Origin: an uncultured Lachnospiraceae bacterium | GTDB taxonomy: Bacteria > Bacillota > Clostridia > Lachnospirales > Lachnospiraceae | Assembly: GCA_947650155.1 (NCBI GenBank) | Contig: CANSUS010000016.1 | Location: forward strand, 1-63,045 | Length of the DNA stretch: 63,045 bases | Direction of reading: 5' to 3' | Translations under genes and position numbers: made by a program | Shown: positions 37,590 through 45,773 of the stretch, in pieces | How positions within the stretch are numbered: the first letter of the stretch is position 1 | How the letters are laid out: each line of letters opens with the position of its first letter | The notes under the pieces: generated by a model | What the model was told of the DNA's origin: nothing | Databases searched by the model: none | The model's input: the letters and a program-made list of their open reading frames with translations, nothing else

Positions 37590-38609
37590 TTAAAATTTTT
37601 TTACTCTTGCACAGATAACAAGAGGATACCTGTAATCATAATATTCCAACTCATCCACAGTCAGATGTTCCTGATTTATACCATATAAAAATGAAGCCGT
37701 TGCCTTAGCATTTCCATAACCTGCAACATATATATCTTGTTCAGAAGCGACTTCCATGCACAATTTTTTCATTGATTTTGTTGTAAAACTCCAATACTCC
37801 CCCCATTTTTCATCATGAAATTCACTTAGTGGTTTGATTCCCGGTACTGAAACCAGTAAAGTTCCGCCTTGTTTTAGCATTCTATATAAATTTCTTATAG
37901 CTGCTTTCAAATCATATATATATTGCAGTGTTTGTGTACATATAATACAGTCCGCAATCTCGTCTTCAATACCCTCACCAGTCTCAAAATTCATTTTTAC
38001 AGTATTATTCCATCCCATAACATGAGATATTATCTTTTTCTTACATTTTGTTCCATATTTACTGATATACCGGTCGTCTTGTACCTCAATAGTTGTACCC
38101 AATATGTTCTCTTCATTTTGCTGCATAAATTTTTCGATGTAATATCTGTCTATTGGTTTACCGGCTTCTTCCCCTTCTTCTAATATAGGATTCATAGGAA
38201 AATGTCCTATTATACCCTTGTCAATTTGCTCCGCCATCTTCATTCTGGCAGAGCTGATTTGCTCCTTATTTTCTATTAAAATTAGTTCTTTACTGTTAAC
38301 AGCATAATATAATTTTCCATTCCGTATCATTACATTATCGTTTACACAAAGCACGATCTTTTCATCAGGAATTCCCATACTCTTTATCTGATAAAACATT
38401 TCAACAAAGTACATAGACGTTATAACAACTCTGTCAAAATCAAGTGTACCAATGCATTTCGGATTATATACCATAGTACGATAAGCATTATCCTCTATGC
38501 ATTCTGCTACTGCATTATCCAAAATACCTACTATTTCGTAGTTCTCGTTTAAATAAGCAATATTATTTTTCAGGCTTTGTCCTCTCCCAAATACCAAAAC
38601 CTTATCCAT
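37590..38609 (-). CDS. SAM-dependent methyltransferase with N-terminal Rossmann-like module (paralogue)
   Basis: 339 aa. Residues 1-90 form the module (KVLVFGRGQSLKNNI...GILDNAVAE). The rest is the class I methyltransferase (CIICTQTLQYIYDLKAAIRNLYRMLKQGGTLLVSVPG, WGEYWSFTTKS). It is a full-length paralogue of 23923-25023. TGAGGAGAG precedes the ATG. About 95 bases without a gene separate it from the upstream gene; a TATAAT stands there but no clear -35. Confidence 0.8.
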   Translation of the reverse strand: MDKVLVFGRGQSLKNNIAYLNENYEIVGILDNAVAECIEDNAYRTMVYNPKCIGTLDFDRVVITSMYFVEMFYQIKSMGIPDEKIVLCVNDNVMIRNGKLYYAVNSKELILIENKEQISSARMKMAEQIDKGIIGHFPMNPILEEGEEAGKPIDRYYIEKFMQQNEENILGTTIEVQDDRYISKYGTKCKKKIISHVMGWNNTVKMNFETGEGIEDEIADCIICTQTLQYIYDLKAAIRNLYRMLKQGGTLLVSVPGIKPLSEFHDEKWGEYWSFTTKSMKKLCMEVASEQDIYVAGYGNAKATASFLYGINQEHLTVDELEYYDYRYPLVICARVKKF

Positions 38610-38704
38610 ATTAGCATTCTCTCCTCAAATAGATTTCTTTGGCGCATTATATTACAGTTATTGATTTCAGACTATTACATCATTTAAACGCTAAATTTAT
38701 TAAA

Positions 38705-39811
38705 TCAGTCCAATAAATACATCAATAAATTTAAATCCCAGCCATCACTCTCATAATATACTTCCGACAATCCGCCTTTACGTATATTTTCATACACTTT
38801 GTTTCTGTCATCTGCAGATAATACCGGCTTATGCATAACAATATCCATCCCTTTTTTTTCCACGATACAGCCATGATATTCGTCATAAAAGATAAATCCA
38901 TCTTTTGTTTTTTTATATGGACCAAACGAAAAAGGATATTTGAAATAAGACCTGTCTTTTTGATCATATTTATATTCAAACTCTGAAAATTCTCCCGTTT
39001 CTGGCGTATACCAAATATATTCGTTTCTCTCATACTCAGTCGGTGTATTACCTTTTTCTACCCCTATCAGCAATCGTCCGTCACATTCCCCTAATACATA
39101 CATTGTATTATTAAATTTATGTATTTCCCGTTGTATTTTTCCAGTGTGATAATCAATTTCATAAAAGACAAGATTTCCGATACATTGTGTATATATCTTT
39201 TCATCATACATAAATGCCACATAAAATCCATTTGCTTCTGCATCTGTTTTAATCCATTTAAATTTTTTCTCTTTCTTATCAAAGATAATAAAAAAATTAA
39301 TATTATCACTATACGAATATATAGGAATCAGAACTATTTCATCATAGCATGTAACTTTTCCACACAATGTTCCCTCAAATGATATGGGAACTGTTCCCTT
39401 TAAATCATATTTTTCACGAAACGCTTCGTCTTTTAAAGCAAACTTTATTACTTCACTTCCTTTTTCATTAATGGCATATACAAAATCATCATCCGCAAAA
39501 GCATCCCTGAATTTATAGTTTTCTCCATCACATATCGTTCTATATTGTTCCGTATTAAAATCATAAACTACTACTTTTGATGCATAATACGGAAATAAAA
39601 ACAGTTTATTATCATAAAAGAAAATTCTGCAAAACAATTTTTCCTGAACTGCCTTTTCCCCTTCAATTACACCTAAATATTTAACAGAATGTGTTTCCAT
39701 ATTATATTGCAGCAAACAATTTAATGTCCCATGAAAAAAATAGATATCATTTCCTACAACACAAAAATCATCAGCCGGCCATAATGATATATCCATAGCA
39801 TTTGCTATCAT
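38705..39811 (-). CDS. Unrecognised protein, possibly a beta-propeller, under a sigma-28 promoter
   Basis: 368 aa, rich in Tyr, Phe, Asp and Lys, with no signal peptide or membrane segment. I do not recognise a family. Several stretches look like blades of a repeat protein, each a hydrophobic strand, a turn and a Y/F-rich strand: KLFLFPYYASKVVVYDFNTE, EIVLIPIYSYSDNINFFIIF, KIYTQCIGNLVFYEIDYHTG, GFIFYDEYHG. The gene has its own sigma-28 promoter (39940-39966) and a structured leader with a terminator, so it should be a flagellar-phase gene. It may also feed transcription into the glycan operon below. GGAGG precedes the ATG. Confidence 0.6.
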   Translation of the reverse strand: MIANAMDISLWPADDFCVVGNDIYFFHGTLNCLLQYNMETHSVKYLGVIEGEKAVQEKLFCRIFFYDNKLFLFPYYASKVVVYDFNTEQYRTICDGENYKFRDAFADDDFVYAINEKGSEVIKFALKDEAFREKYDLKGTVPISFEGTLCGKVTCYDEIVLIPIYSYSDNINFFIIFDKKEKKFKWIKTDAEANGFYVAFMYDEKIYTQCIGNLVFYEIDYHTGKIQREIHKFNNTMYVLGECDGRLLIGVEKGNTPTEYERNEYIWYTPETGEFSEFEYKYDQKDRSYFKYPFSFGPYKKTKDGFIFYDEYHGCIVEKKGMDIVMHKPVLSADDRNKVYENIRKGGLSEVYYESDGWDLNLLMYLLD

Positions 39812-39933
39812 CTATACAAACCCTCCAAAAAACAAAAAAATACCTCTGTAATCACAGAGGTACTAAAAAATAGTCATTATATTCATGCCTCCATGCATCT
39901 ATCCCCGAACTCTTTTCGGTTCTTTTATATCTT
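39812..39933 (-). ncRNA. Sigma-28-driven structured leader or small RNA, copy 1
   Basis: Between the sigma-28 promoter and the coding start, minus-strand RNA forms three elements. The first is a CCGAA/TTCGG hairpin. The second is AUGC-AUGGAG-GCAU (39885-39898), whose loop shows the CsrA-type motif CATGGAGG (39888-39895). The third is an intrinsic terminator, TACCTCTG/CAGAGGTA with a 6-base loop (39841-39862) and seven U's. The SD follows the U-tract directly. The RNA would be about 100 nt if terminated. A homologous leader is at 45561-45707. Confidence 0.65.
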
Positions 39934-39939
39934 ATTTAT

Positions 39940-39966
39940 ATATCGGACTTATTCGCAAAAACTTTA
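39940..39966 (-). promoter_or_regulatory. Sigma-28 promoter
   Basis: Minus strand TAAA (39963-39966), 15 bases, TCCGATAT (39940-39947), an exact match to the form shared by the flagellin and flgM promoters here. It drives the structured leader and the unknown gene at 38705-39811. Confidence 0.8.
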
Positions 39967-40008
39967 ATTCTTTTGTTCAGCCATAACTATACTCTTATCA
40001 TCCTTTTC

Positions 40009-40671
40009 CTAAAACCGCAGCTCCCTGATATCCTGTAACACCTCTCCATACGGTTTATTTTTTCCAAACAAAAGCGTCGTCCCCAGCACAAACCCCTTTA
40101 CGCCTTTTGGCGCATAATCCAGTATCTTCTCCGCACTGCACGCGCCGTCCCAGTAAATTTCAAAATCCATATCCTCTTTCAGAGCAAGCAGCTTCGTAAT
40201 CTTTTTTCCCACATAAGGCAGATACATCTGCCCGGCATTTCCCGGATTCACGGACATAACAAGAACCTTCTTCACAATCCGCAGCATCTCCATAATCGTT
40301 TCCACGCTTGTCCCCGGATTAATGGCAATTCCCGGCGTCATTCCCGCATCGATAATTCTCTGCAGAGTTGTGGAAGGATGATATTCCGCCTCAGGATGAA
40401 TATATACCGTATCCTCTTTTCGCAGTTTCTTTAAAAACAAACCAATATTATTACTGGGATGTTCGATCATCAAATGCACGTCCAGCGCTTTTTTTGTTAC
40501 CGACGCAATATAAGCCATATCGTTCAATGACATGGCAAAATTAGGCACATAACGCCCATCCATAATATCGATATGAAAGGAATCGATCCCTCCTTCTTCC
40601 AGATCCATTACTTCCTTTTCCAGATTTCCATAATTTGCACACATCATCGATGCCATTAATTCTATATCCAT
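40009..40671 (-). CDS. Ketose-phosphate 3-epimerase, Rpe/AlsE family
   Basis: A 220-aa TIM-barrel epimerase. The family motifs are FHIDIMDGRYVPNFAMS, LDVHLMIEHP, INPGTSVE, VLVMSVNPGNAGQ and the catalytic Asp in IYWDGACS. SMMCANY and the WDGACS form are closer to D-allulose-6-phosphate epimerase (AlsE) than to housekeeping Rpe, whose last motif is VDGGI. In this island it may supply a ketose phosphate for the polyol-phosphate dehydrogenase. The start is ATG 40671 (MDIELMAS) with AGGAAG upstream; the longer frame lies mostly inside the previous gene. Confidence 0.82.
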   Translation of the reverse strand: MDIELMASMMCANYGNLEKEVMDLEEGGIDSFHIDIMDGRYVPNFAMSLNDMAYIASVTKKALDVHLMIEHPSNNIGLFLKKLRKEDTVYIHPEAEYHPSTTLQRIIDAGMTPGIAINPGTSVETIMEMLRIVKKVLVMSVNPGNAGQMYLPYVGKKITKLLALKEDMDFEIYWDGACSAEKILDYAPKGVKGFVLGTTLLFGKNKPYGEVLQDIRELRF

Positions 40672-40727
40672 TCTCTTCCTGCTTTCCTTTATACTTTTTG
40701 TTTCATCTGTTTCTTTATTCGGCTGCT

Positions 40728-43034
40728 TCACAGCACCGTCACATCCTGCAGCATAACCGGCTTTTTCTCCCGCAAGCACATCTGCGCCATATGACTTCTG
40801 TCTCCGTAATATGCGTCGCAAAACATCACTGCTCTGCCAGAATCTTCGGTATCGTCATAAATTCCAAAGCCTTCTTTTTGATACTGCTTTATCAGCTCCT
40901 GATACTCTTTATACAGTTCCGGTTTTACCTCTTTTAATACTGTCTGGCAATTCGGATCAACCCGCCACAACAATACCGCTTTTTCTACATTTTCCCGAAA
41001 AATCCGAAAAACATCCTTTAATTTATTAAGTGCCTGCTCCTCGCTATGCATAAACGTTGCCACGCCGGTAAACATCAGGATGATTTTTTTCCTGTTTCCA
41101 TCCCGTCCCATTCTCTTCCGGTTCCATTCCTCCGGTATCCGAAGCTCACTATTCTCCCGCATATCCTGTTCGTAATCCGTCTTTGAAAACCCGGTTCCCG
41201 ATATTTTTTCTTCCCAGACCATTCTGGTCTCTTCTCCCGCGAACCCGGTTAAAACTTCAATATACCGTTCCCTCATCTTTTCCGACTGCACGATCACCTG
41301 ATCTGCATGTATTACCCCGGGTACTGTCACATAATAAGACATATTGTACAGGGCGCGCCCATCTGACGGCTCTATTTCATCCGTCATAAAAGGCGGAATA
41401 TACACCAGCCTGTCCGTATACTGTTTCAGATTTTTCGCATAGAAAAAAGGATGCACGCTGGTAATATAGTTATCCTCATCATAAGGATTCTGAATAAAGA
41501 CCGCAGCCGGTCTGCGAAACTCAAAATCATAGCTGTTATAGTCCGTAACCATTACCCCTTCCGGATAGCCTTCCCTTTCATAATGCATCTTACCAAGGCT
41601 CCTGTCCGGATTCTTTTCAAAATAGGGAATCGGCATCACATAAACATCACAGTCCGGGTCTTCTTTAGCCGCTTTCCATACACTGGCCATGCTATCCCAA
41701 AACGCCGACTTATAAGGTAAAAAGAGTACTTCCTTACGTTCTTTTATATCCTTTTGCACACTTTCTTCGATCTGAGACAGCGCCGTATCCAAAGGCGATA
41801 AATCTGCATCCCCGGCAGCCAGTTTTTCATGTGCTTCATACAGCTGTTCACAATATTCCTCCAATATGCCAACTGTTTTAAATCCTTCCCCAAAGGACTC
41901 CTCCACCGTATTGCCTATCGCCACTGCTACATCCTGACAGCTGCCAAGCAGTTCCATTGCCACTGCATTCTCCTGCCTGACAGCCGCCTGGCAAATCTGT
42001 GCCTGCGCTTCCCTTAACAGCTCTACAAGCTCCTCAATCCGCATTTTCAATGTCTGCTGTTTCGGATGGATTCCCTTTTCCAAATCATTCTCTGAAAATA
42101 CATACCGCTTTGTCAGTCTGACTCCCTTTTGGTCATACAACATCTTTTCTTCCGACTTGTACCACGGATAATCGTGCATCCCGCCCTCACGCACAGAATG
42201 CATATACTCCCCATACTGCATTTTAAGTACGCCGTCATAATCTGCCGGTACAGGAATTTGAATCGTCTCAAAAGGAATCATAACAGTATTTTCAAAATAC
42301 GCAATAGGAAATGCATGGGATTTTCTGCTGAGCCAATAAGACATATGGACTACTTTTTTTGCTCCCTTTGCCTTTCCCATCGCATACAGCCTGTCCATCA
42401 GGGTATATACCTGCTTTTTCATGGACTTGCTTCTGTCGAATACTATATTGCACTGTTTCTCCAAATACGCCGCTATATCTTCCAGTTCTTCCTCAGGCCG
42501 CTCCCTGTAAGAGGGATGATCCCTGCAGAAAGAAACTGCCAGTATATTAGTAAGCTGCGCTAAATTTTCCCGCAGCGTTTCCTCTTCCGGATTCTCTATT
42601 AAGTAATCCAGCGGAAAAATATCCACTCCGGATACAAAAGGAAACTTATGATGTTTCTTCAAATAATCTTCCTCAAAATTAATATAGTCTGAACTTCTTA
42701 CCTGCGTAAGCAGCTCATAAAATTCCTCCTCATTCTGTGCATTGACAACTCTGTATCCTTCCGGGAGTTCTTTCGCCGCCACTTCATTAAAACGAATATA
42801 ATCATCCCGCAGCATACAAATATCCAGATCGTCATCCCAGGGAATAAAACCGCTGTGCCGCACAGCTCCAAGCAGCGTCCCGGAGTAAGCGAACCATCGG
42901 ATCTGATGTCTTTCACAAACCTTTGCTATTTCACCCAGTACTTCTAATGATGCCGCCCAGGAGCATTTCATCATACAAGGTACATAAAATCCCTCTCTTA
43001 CTTCGTCTTCATAATAGGTATGTGGAAACTGCAT
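40728..43034 (-). CDS. LicD-family phosphotransferase fused to a glycerophosphotransferase-like domain (1)
   Basis: About 768 aa. Residues 1-270 are LicD: SGTLLGAVRHSGFIPWDDDLDICMLRDDY with the metal-binding aspartates, then FPFVSGVDIFPLDYL. A helical stretch of about 100 residues follows, then a C-terminal domain (VLFLPYKSAFWDSMASVWKA, YITSVHPFFYAKNLKQYTDRLVYIPPFM) like those annotated as CDP-glycerol glycerophosphotransferase-related in Firmicutes. LicD proteins move phosphocholine or an alditol phosphate from a CDP donor. The start MQFPHTYYEDEV matches its paralogue, with GGGGTT upstream. Confidence 0.85.
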   Translation of the reverse strand: MQFPHTYYEDEVREGFYVPCMMKCSWAASLEVLGEIAKVCERHQIRWFAYSGTLLGAVRHSGFIPWDDDLDICMLRDDYIRFNEVAAKELPEGYRVVNAQNEEEFYELLTQVRSSDYINFEEDYLKKHHKFPFVSGVDIFPLDYLIENPEEETLRENLAQLTNILAVSFCRDHPSYRERPEEELEDIAAYLEKQCNIVFDRSKSMKKQVYTLMDRLYAMGKAKGAKKVVHMSYWLSRKSHAFPIAYFENTVMIPFETIQIPVPADYDGVLKMQYGEYMHSVREGGMHDYPWYKSEEKMLYDQKGVRLTKRYVFSENDLEKGIHPKQQTLKMRIEELVELLREAQAQICQAAVRQENAVAMELLGSCQDVAVAIGNTVEESFGEGFKTVGILEEYCEQLYEAHEKLAAGDADLSPLDTALSQIEESVQKDIKERKEVLFLPYKSAFWDSMASVWKAAKEDPDCDVYVMPIPYFEKNPDRSLGKMHYEREGYPEGVMVTDYNSYDFEFRRPAAVFIQNPYDEDNYITSVHPFFYAKNLKQYTDRLVYIPPFMTDEIEPSDGRALYNMSYYVTVPGVIHADQVIVQSEKMRERYIEVLTGFAGEETRMVWEEKISGTGFSKTDYEQDMRENSELRIPEEWNRKRMGRDGNRKKIILMFTGVATFMHSEEQALNKLKDVFRIFRENVEKAVLLWRVDPNCQTVLKEVKPELYKEYQELIKQYQKEGFGIYDDTEDSGRAVMFCDAYYGDRSHMAQMCLREKKPVMLQDVTVL

Positions 43035-43120
43035 TTTTAACCCCATTTCTGCGCAGTTTTTTGCGCATATCAAGTTTGTAGAAGCCGCGCAGATACAAAC
43101 TTCCGCCTCTCTCGCCGCCC

Positions 43121-45166
43121 TTATTCTACGCTGTTAATGATGCTGACATTCTGCCACATCACGGGCTTTCCTTCTCTTCTGCACAAATTCATCTCATAGC
43201 TTGCATCTCCATAATAGGCGTCGCATACTGTCACGGCAAGATCAGATTCTGCCATATCGTCATAGATCCCGAAATTTTCCTCCCTGAATCTGTCCACTAC
43301 TTCCTTATACTTTTCCCACAGTTGCGGATGCGTCCATGAAATGGACTCCTCAATAAACGGATTCGGTCTCCACAGCAATACGACCTCTTCCTGCTTTTCC
43401 CTGAAAATCCGAAACGTATCCTGTAACTTTTCAATCATCTGTTCCTGATATTGCAGCAGCGTACTCATATTATTATAATACAGAATCACTTTTCTGTAAC
43501 TGCCATCCGGCTTTTGTATCTTCTCCTGCCATGCATCCGGAAGTACCATACCGGCTTTTGTATCTTCCTGCACACAGTCCGCCAAAGGCGACCCGGCCCC
43601 CGATATCTTGTCTTCCCATATTTTTCTCGTATCTTCTCCTGCAAACTCTGCCAAAGTATCGATGTAAACCTGACGCATATTTTCAGACTGCACGATCACT
43701 TTATCTGCATACAATACTCCGGGGACATTTATGAATGCTTTTGCATTATACAGAGCCTTTTCATTCCATGACTCTATTTCATCCACAACAAAATAAGGAA
43801 TATAGATCAGACAATCCGTATAATTGATCAGCTTTCTTGCATAAAATGCCGGATCTACACTGACTGTATAATGATATTCATCATGCGGAAACTGAATATA
43901 AATCCGATCAGGATGATGTTCCTCCAGATGAAACTGTTCATACTCTGTTACAGGCACATAATCCGGAAATGCATCCGCTTCATAATGCCTCGCTTTCGCC
44001 ATTCCATCCCAGTCCTTGTCATAATACGGAATCGGGATTACATAGACATCACAATTCGGATCTTCCACTGCCGCCCGCCAAACGCTTTCCAAGGCATCCC
44101 ACGCGGAGGCTTTATAAGGCAGAAAGACCACTTCTTTTCGATCTGTATTCCTTTCTTTCTTTTGATCTGACACTCTGTTATTTAACTGCATCAGAGTGTC
44201 TGCGATATTACCATTTTCCCCGCCAAAATCCTCAATATGGTATCTGTACCGCTTGGGAAAGAGATTGTTCTGTTCATAGAGCACCTCTTCCTGTCCTCTG
44301 AAAAAAGGATAGTCATGCAGACCTCCATCATATACAATCCGCATATATTCCCCGTATATTCCACGCAAAACATCATCATATGCAATGGGCACGGCGATTC
44401 CGGTCACTTCAAACGGTAAAAATACAACCTCATCATAATATGCTTTCGGCCAGCGCATCGATGGTTTTTCCATCCAGTCCGGCGTCATGCCAATTTTCTC
44501 CGATTCCTGTTCCCTGTAAAGCTTACACAATGTTGTTGCCAGCCGGAACAGCTGGTTCTTTATGGATTTATTTCTGTCAATCTTCACACGGCAAAGATCC
44601 TCTATCACGCATAGCTGCTCTTCTAAATCCTCTTTACTCATATAACTAAAATCTTCTTCCGCCGCTTTCGCGCACATCATTACAGGATTCGCCAGACTGC
44701 ACACCTGCCGCATCTCTTCTTCGTTGGGCGCAAGATAATCCAGAGGAAAAATATCAACTCCTGCCACAAAAGGAAATCCATGAAATTTTTCCAAAAAAGA
44801 CTGCTTTAGGCAAATACCCCTGCCGTTTACAACTCTCGCAAACATTTCGTCCCATTTTGCTTCATAATTCATTTCCAATACAGAATACCAGTGAGGCAGC
44901 TCTTTCCTTGCCGCATCCATAAAGCGGTCGTAATCCGGCCGTAACATACAAATATCCGTATCGTCGTCCCACGGAATAAATCCGCCATGACGTACTGCCC
45001 CTAATAATGTGCCGGATACGGCAAAATAAGGAATCTCATATTTCACACATACTTTCGTAATATCTTCCAATACCTCAAGCTGCGCTGCCCACGCACATTT
45101 TATCATACTTGGGACATAAAAACCCTCTCTAACTTCATCTTCAAAATAAGACTGTGGAAACTGCAT
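43121..45166 (-). CDS. LicD-family phosphotransferase fused to a glycerophosphotransferase-like domain (2)
   Basis: About 681 aa, a tandem paralogue of 40728-43034. The LicD core is SGTLLGAVRHGGFIPWDDDTDICMLRPDY and FPFVAGVDIFPLDYL. The C-terminal domain is VVFLPYKASAWDALESVWRA, YTVSVDPAFYARKLINYTDC and LLWRPNPF. It lacks most of the helical insert of the first copy, which explains the length difference. The start is ATG 45166 because CAGGAG lies 5 bases upstream and the N-terminus MQFPQSYFEDEV aligns with the paralogue. Confidence 0.85.
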   Translation of the reverse strand: MQFPQSYFEDEVREGFYVPSMIKCAWAAQLEVLEDITKVCVKYEIPYFAVSGTLLGAVRHGGFIPWDDDTDICMLRPDYDRFMDAARKELPHWYSVLEMNYEAKWDEMFARVVNGRGICLKQSFLEKFHGFPFVAGVDIFPLDYLAPNEEEMRQVCSLANPVMMCAKAAEEDFSYMSKEDLEEQLCVIEDLCRVKIDRNKSIKNQLFRLATTLCKLYREQESEKIGMTPDWMEKPSMRWPKAYYDEVVFLPFEVTGIAVPIAYDDVLRGIYGEYMRIVYDGGLHDYPFFRGQEEVLYEQNNLFPKRYRYHIEDFGGENGNIADTLMQLNNRVSDQKKERNTDRKEVVFLPYKASAWDALESVWRAAVEDPNCDVYVIPIPYYDKDWDGMAKARHYEADAFPDYVPVTEYEQFHLEEHHPDRIYIQFPHDEYHYTVSVDPAFYARKLINYTDCLIYIPYFVVDEIESWNEKALYNAKAFINVPGVLYADKVIVQSENMRQVYIDTLAEFAGEDTRKIWEDKISGAGSPLADCVQEDTKAGMVLPDAWQEKIQKPDGSYRKVILYYNNMSTLLQYQEQMIEKLQDTFRIFREKQEEVVLLWRPNPFIEESISWTHPQLWEKYKEVVDRFREENFGIYDDMAESDLAVTVCDAYYGDASYEMNLCRREGKPVMWQNVSIINSVE

Positions 45167-45209
45167 AGATACTCCTGTCTGCATGTTTTTACATGCGCGC
45201 ATAATATTA

Positions 45210-45560
45210 TTATTGAACCGCCGCCTTTATTTTTGTCAAAAACGGAATCACTTTTCGTAAAGCTTCTGCAATTTTTACATCTTCTTTATCCTGTAATGCC
45301 AGGCCTAATTCCATAATTACCGGATTCATTTCTTCTTTATCTATTGTTTTATTTCCTTCGTCAAGCGCATCTGCGATCCTGTTATAAATTTCTATCACCC
45401 AGTTCAATCCGTCGATACAATTTTTCAGGAAATCATCCGTATCCGGTTTTCTGTCATATTCTAATTCCTGCGACAGCGTTTCCATTCCCGGAATCAGTTT
45501 GTCCAAATACTCTCTCATTACTTCTATCGCTTCTCTTTTTTCCTGTGTTAATTCACTCAT
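45210..45560 (-). CDS. Small helical protein of unknown function under a sigma-28 promoter
   Basis: 116 aa, almost entirely predicted helix (EKREAIEVMREYLDKLIPGM, IDGLNWVIEIYNRIADALDE, KIAEALRKVIPFLTKIKAA), acidic, without Cys or membrane segment. I do not recognise a family. The start is ATG 45560 with GGGAG five bases upstream; a longer frame would run through the terminator of its leader. It is the first gene after a sigma-28 promoter and precedes the two LicD genes, so those may be expressed in the flagellar phase too. Its size would suit a chaperone or adaptor; this is only a guess. Confidence 0.6.
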   Translation of the reverse strand: MSELTQEKREAIEVMREYLDKLIPGMETLSQELEYDRKPDTDDFLKNCIDGLNWVIEIYNRIADALDEGNKTIDKEEMNPVIMELGLALQDKEDVKIAEALRKVIPFLTKIKAAVQ

Positions 45561-45707
45561 CTTTACTCCCATCTGCCCGCCCGGCGGACACAAAATGCAT
45601 AAATAAAAAATACCCCTGAAATCACAGAAGTATTTAATCGTTTCGTTACCTTTCCATGCTTCCCTGCAAATACAACCGACTTCCTTTTCGGTACACATAT
45701 ATTCTCT
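45561..45707 (-). ncRNA. Sigma-28-driven structured leader or small RNA, copy 2
   Basis: Homologous to 39812-39933. Minus-strand RNA has ACCGA/TCGGT with GGA in its loop, then CAGGGAAG (45659-45666) and CATGGAAA (45651-45658). The terminator is TACTTCTG/CAGGGGTA (45611-45632), with two G-U pairs where copy 1 has C-G and T-A. A run of U's follows. After the terminator a GTCCGC/GCGGGC hairpin (45575-45589) precedes the SD. Stem changes that keep pairing argue for a selected structure. Confidence 0.65.
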
Positions 45708-45713
45708 TTTATT

Positions 45714-45740
45714 ATATCGGTCATATTTTAAAAAAGTTTA
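45714..45740 (-). promoter_or_regulatory. Sigma-28 promoter
   Basis: Minus strand TAAA (45737-45740), 15 bases, ACCGATAT (45714-45721). Same form as the other five flagellar promoters here. It drives leader copy 2, the small helical protein and perhaps the LicD genes. Confidence 0.8.
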
Positions 45741-45773
45741 CAATATAAGATAAGTCGATGATTCTCTTCCATG

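Noticed and set aside
39812-39933. Cyclic-di-GMP riboswitch in the sigma-28 leaders
   Set aside because: The conserved GEMM-I sequence blocks and tetraloop receptor are absent; the resemblance is only in position before motility-linked genes.
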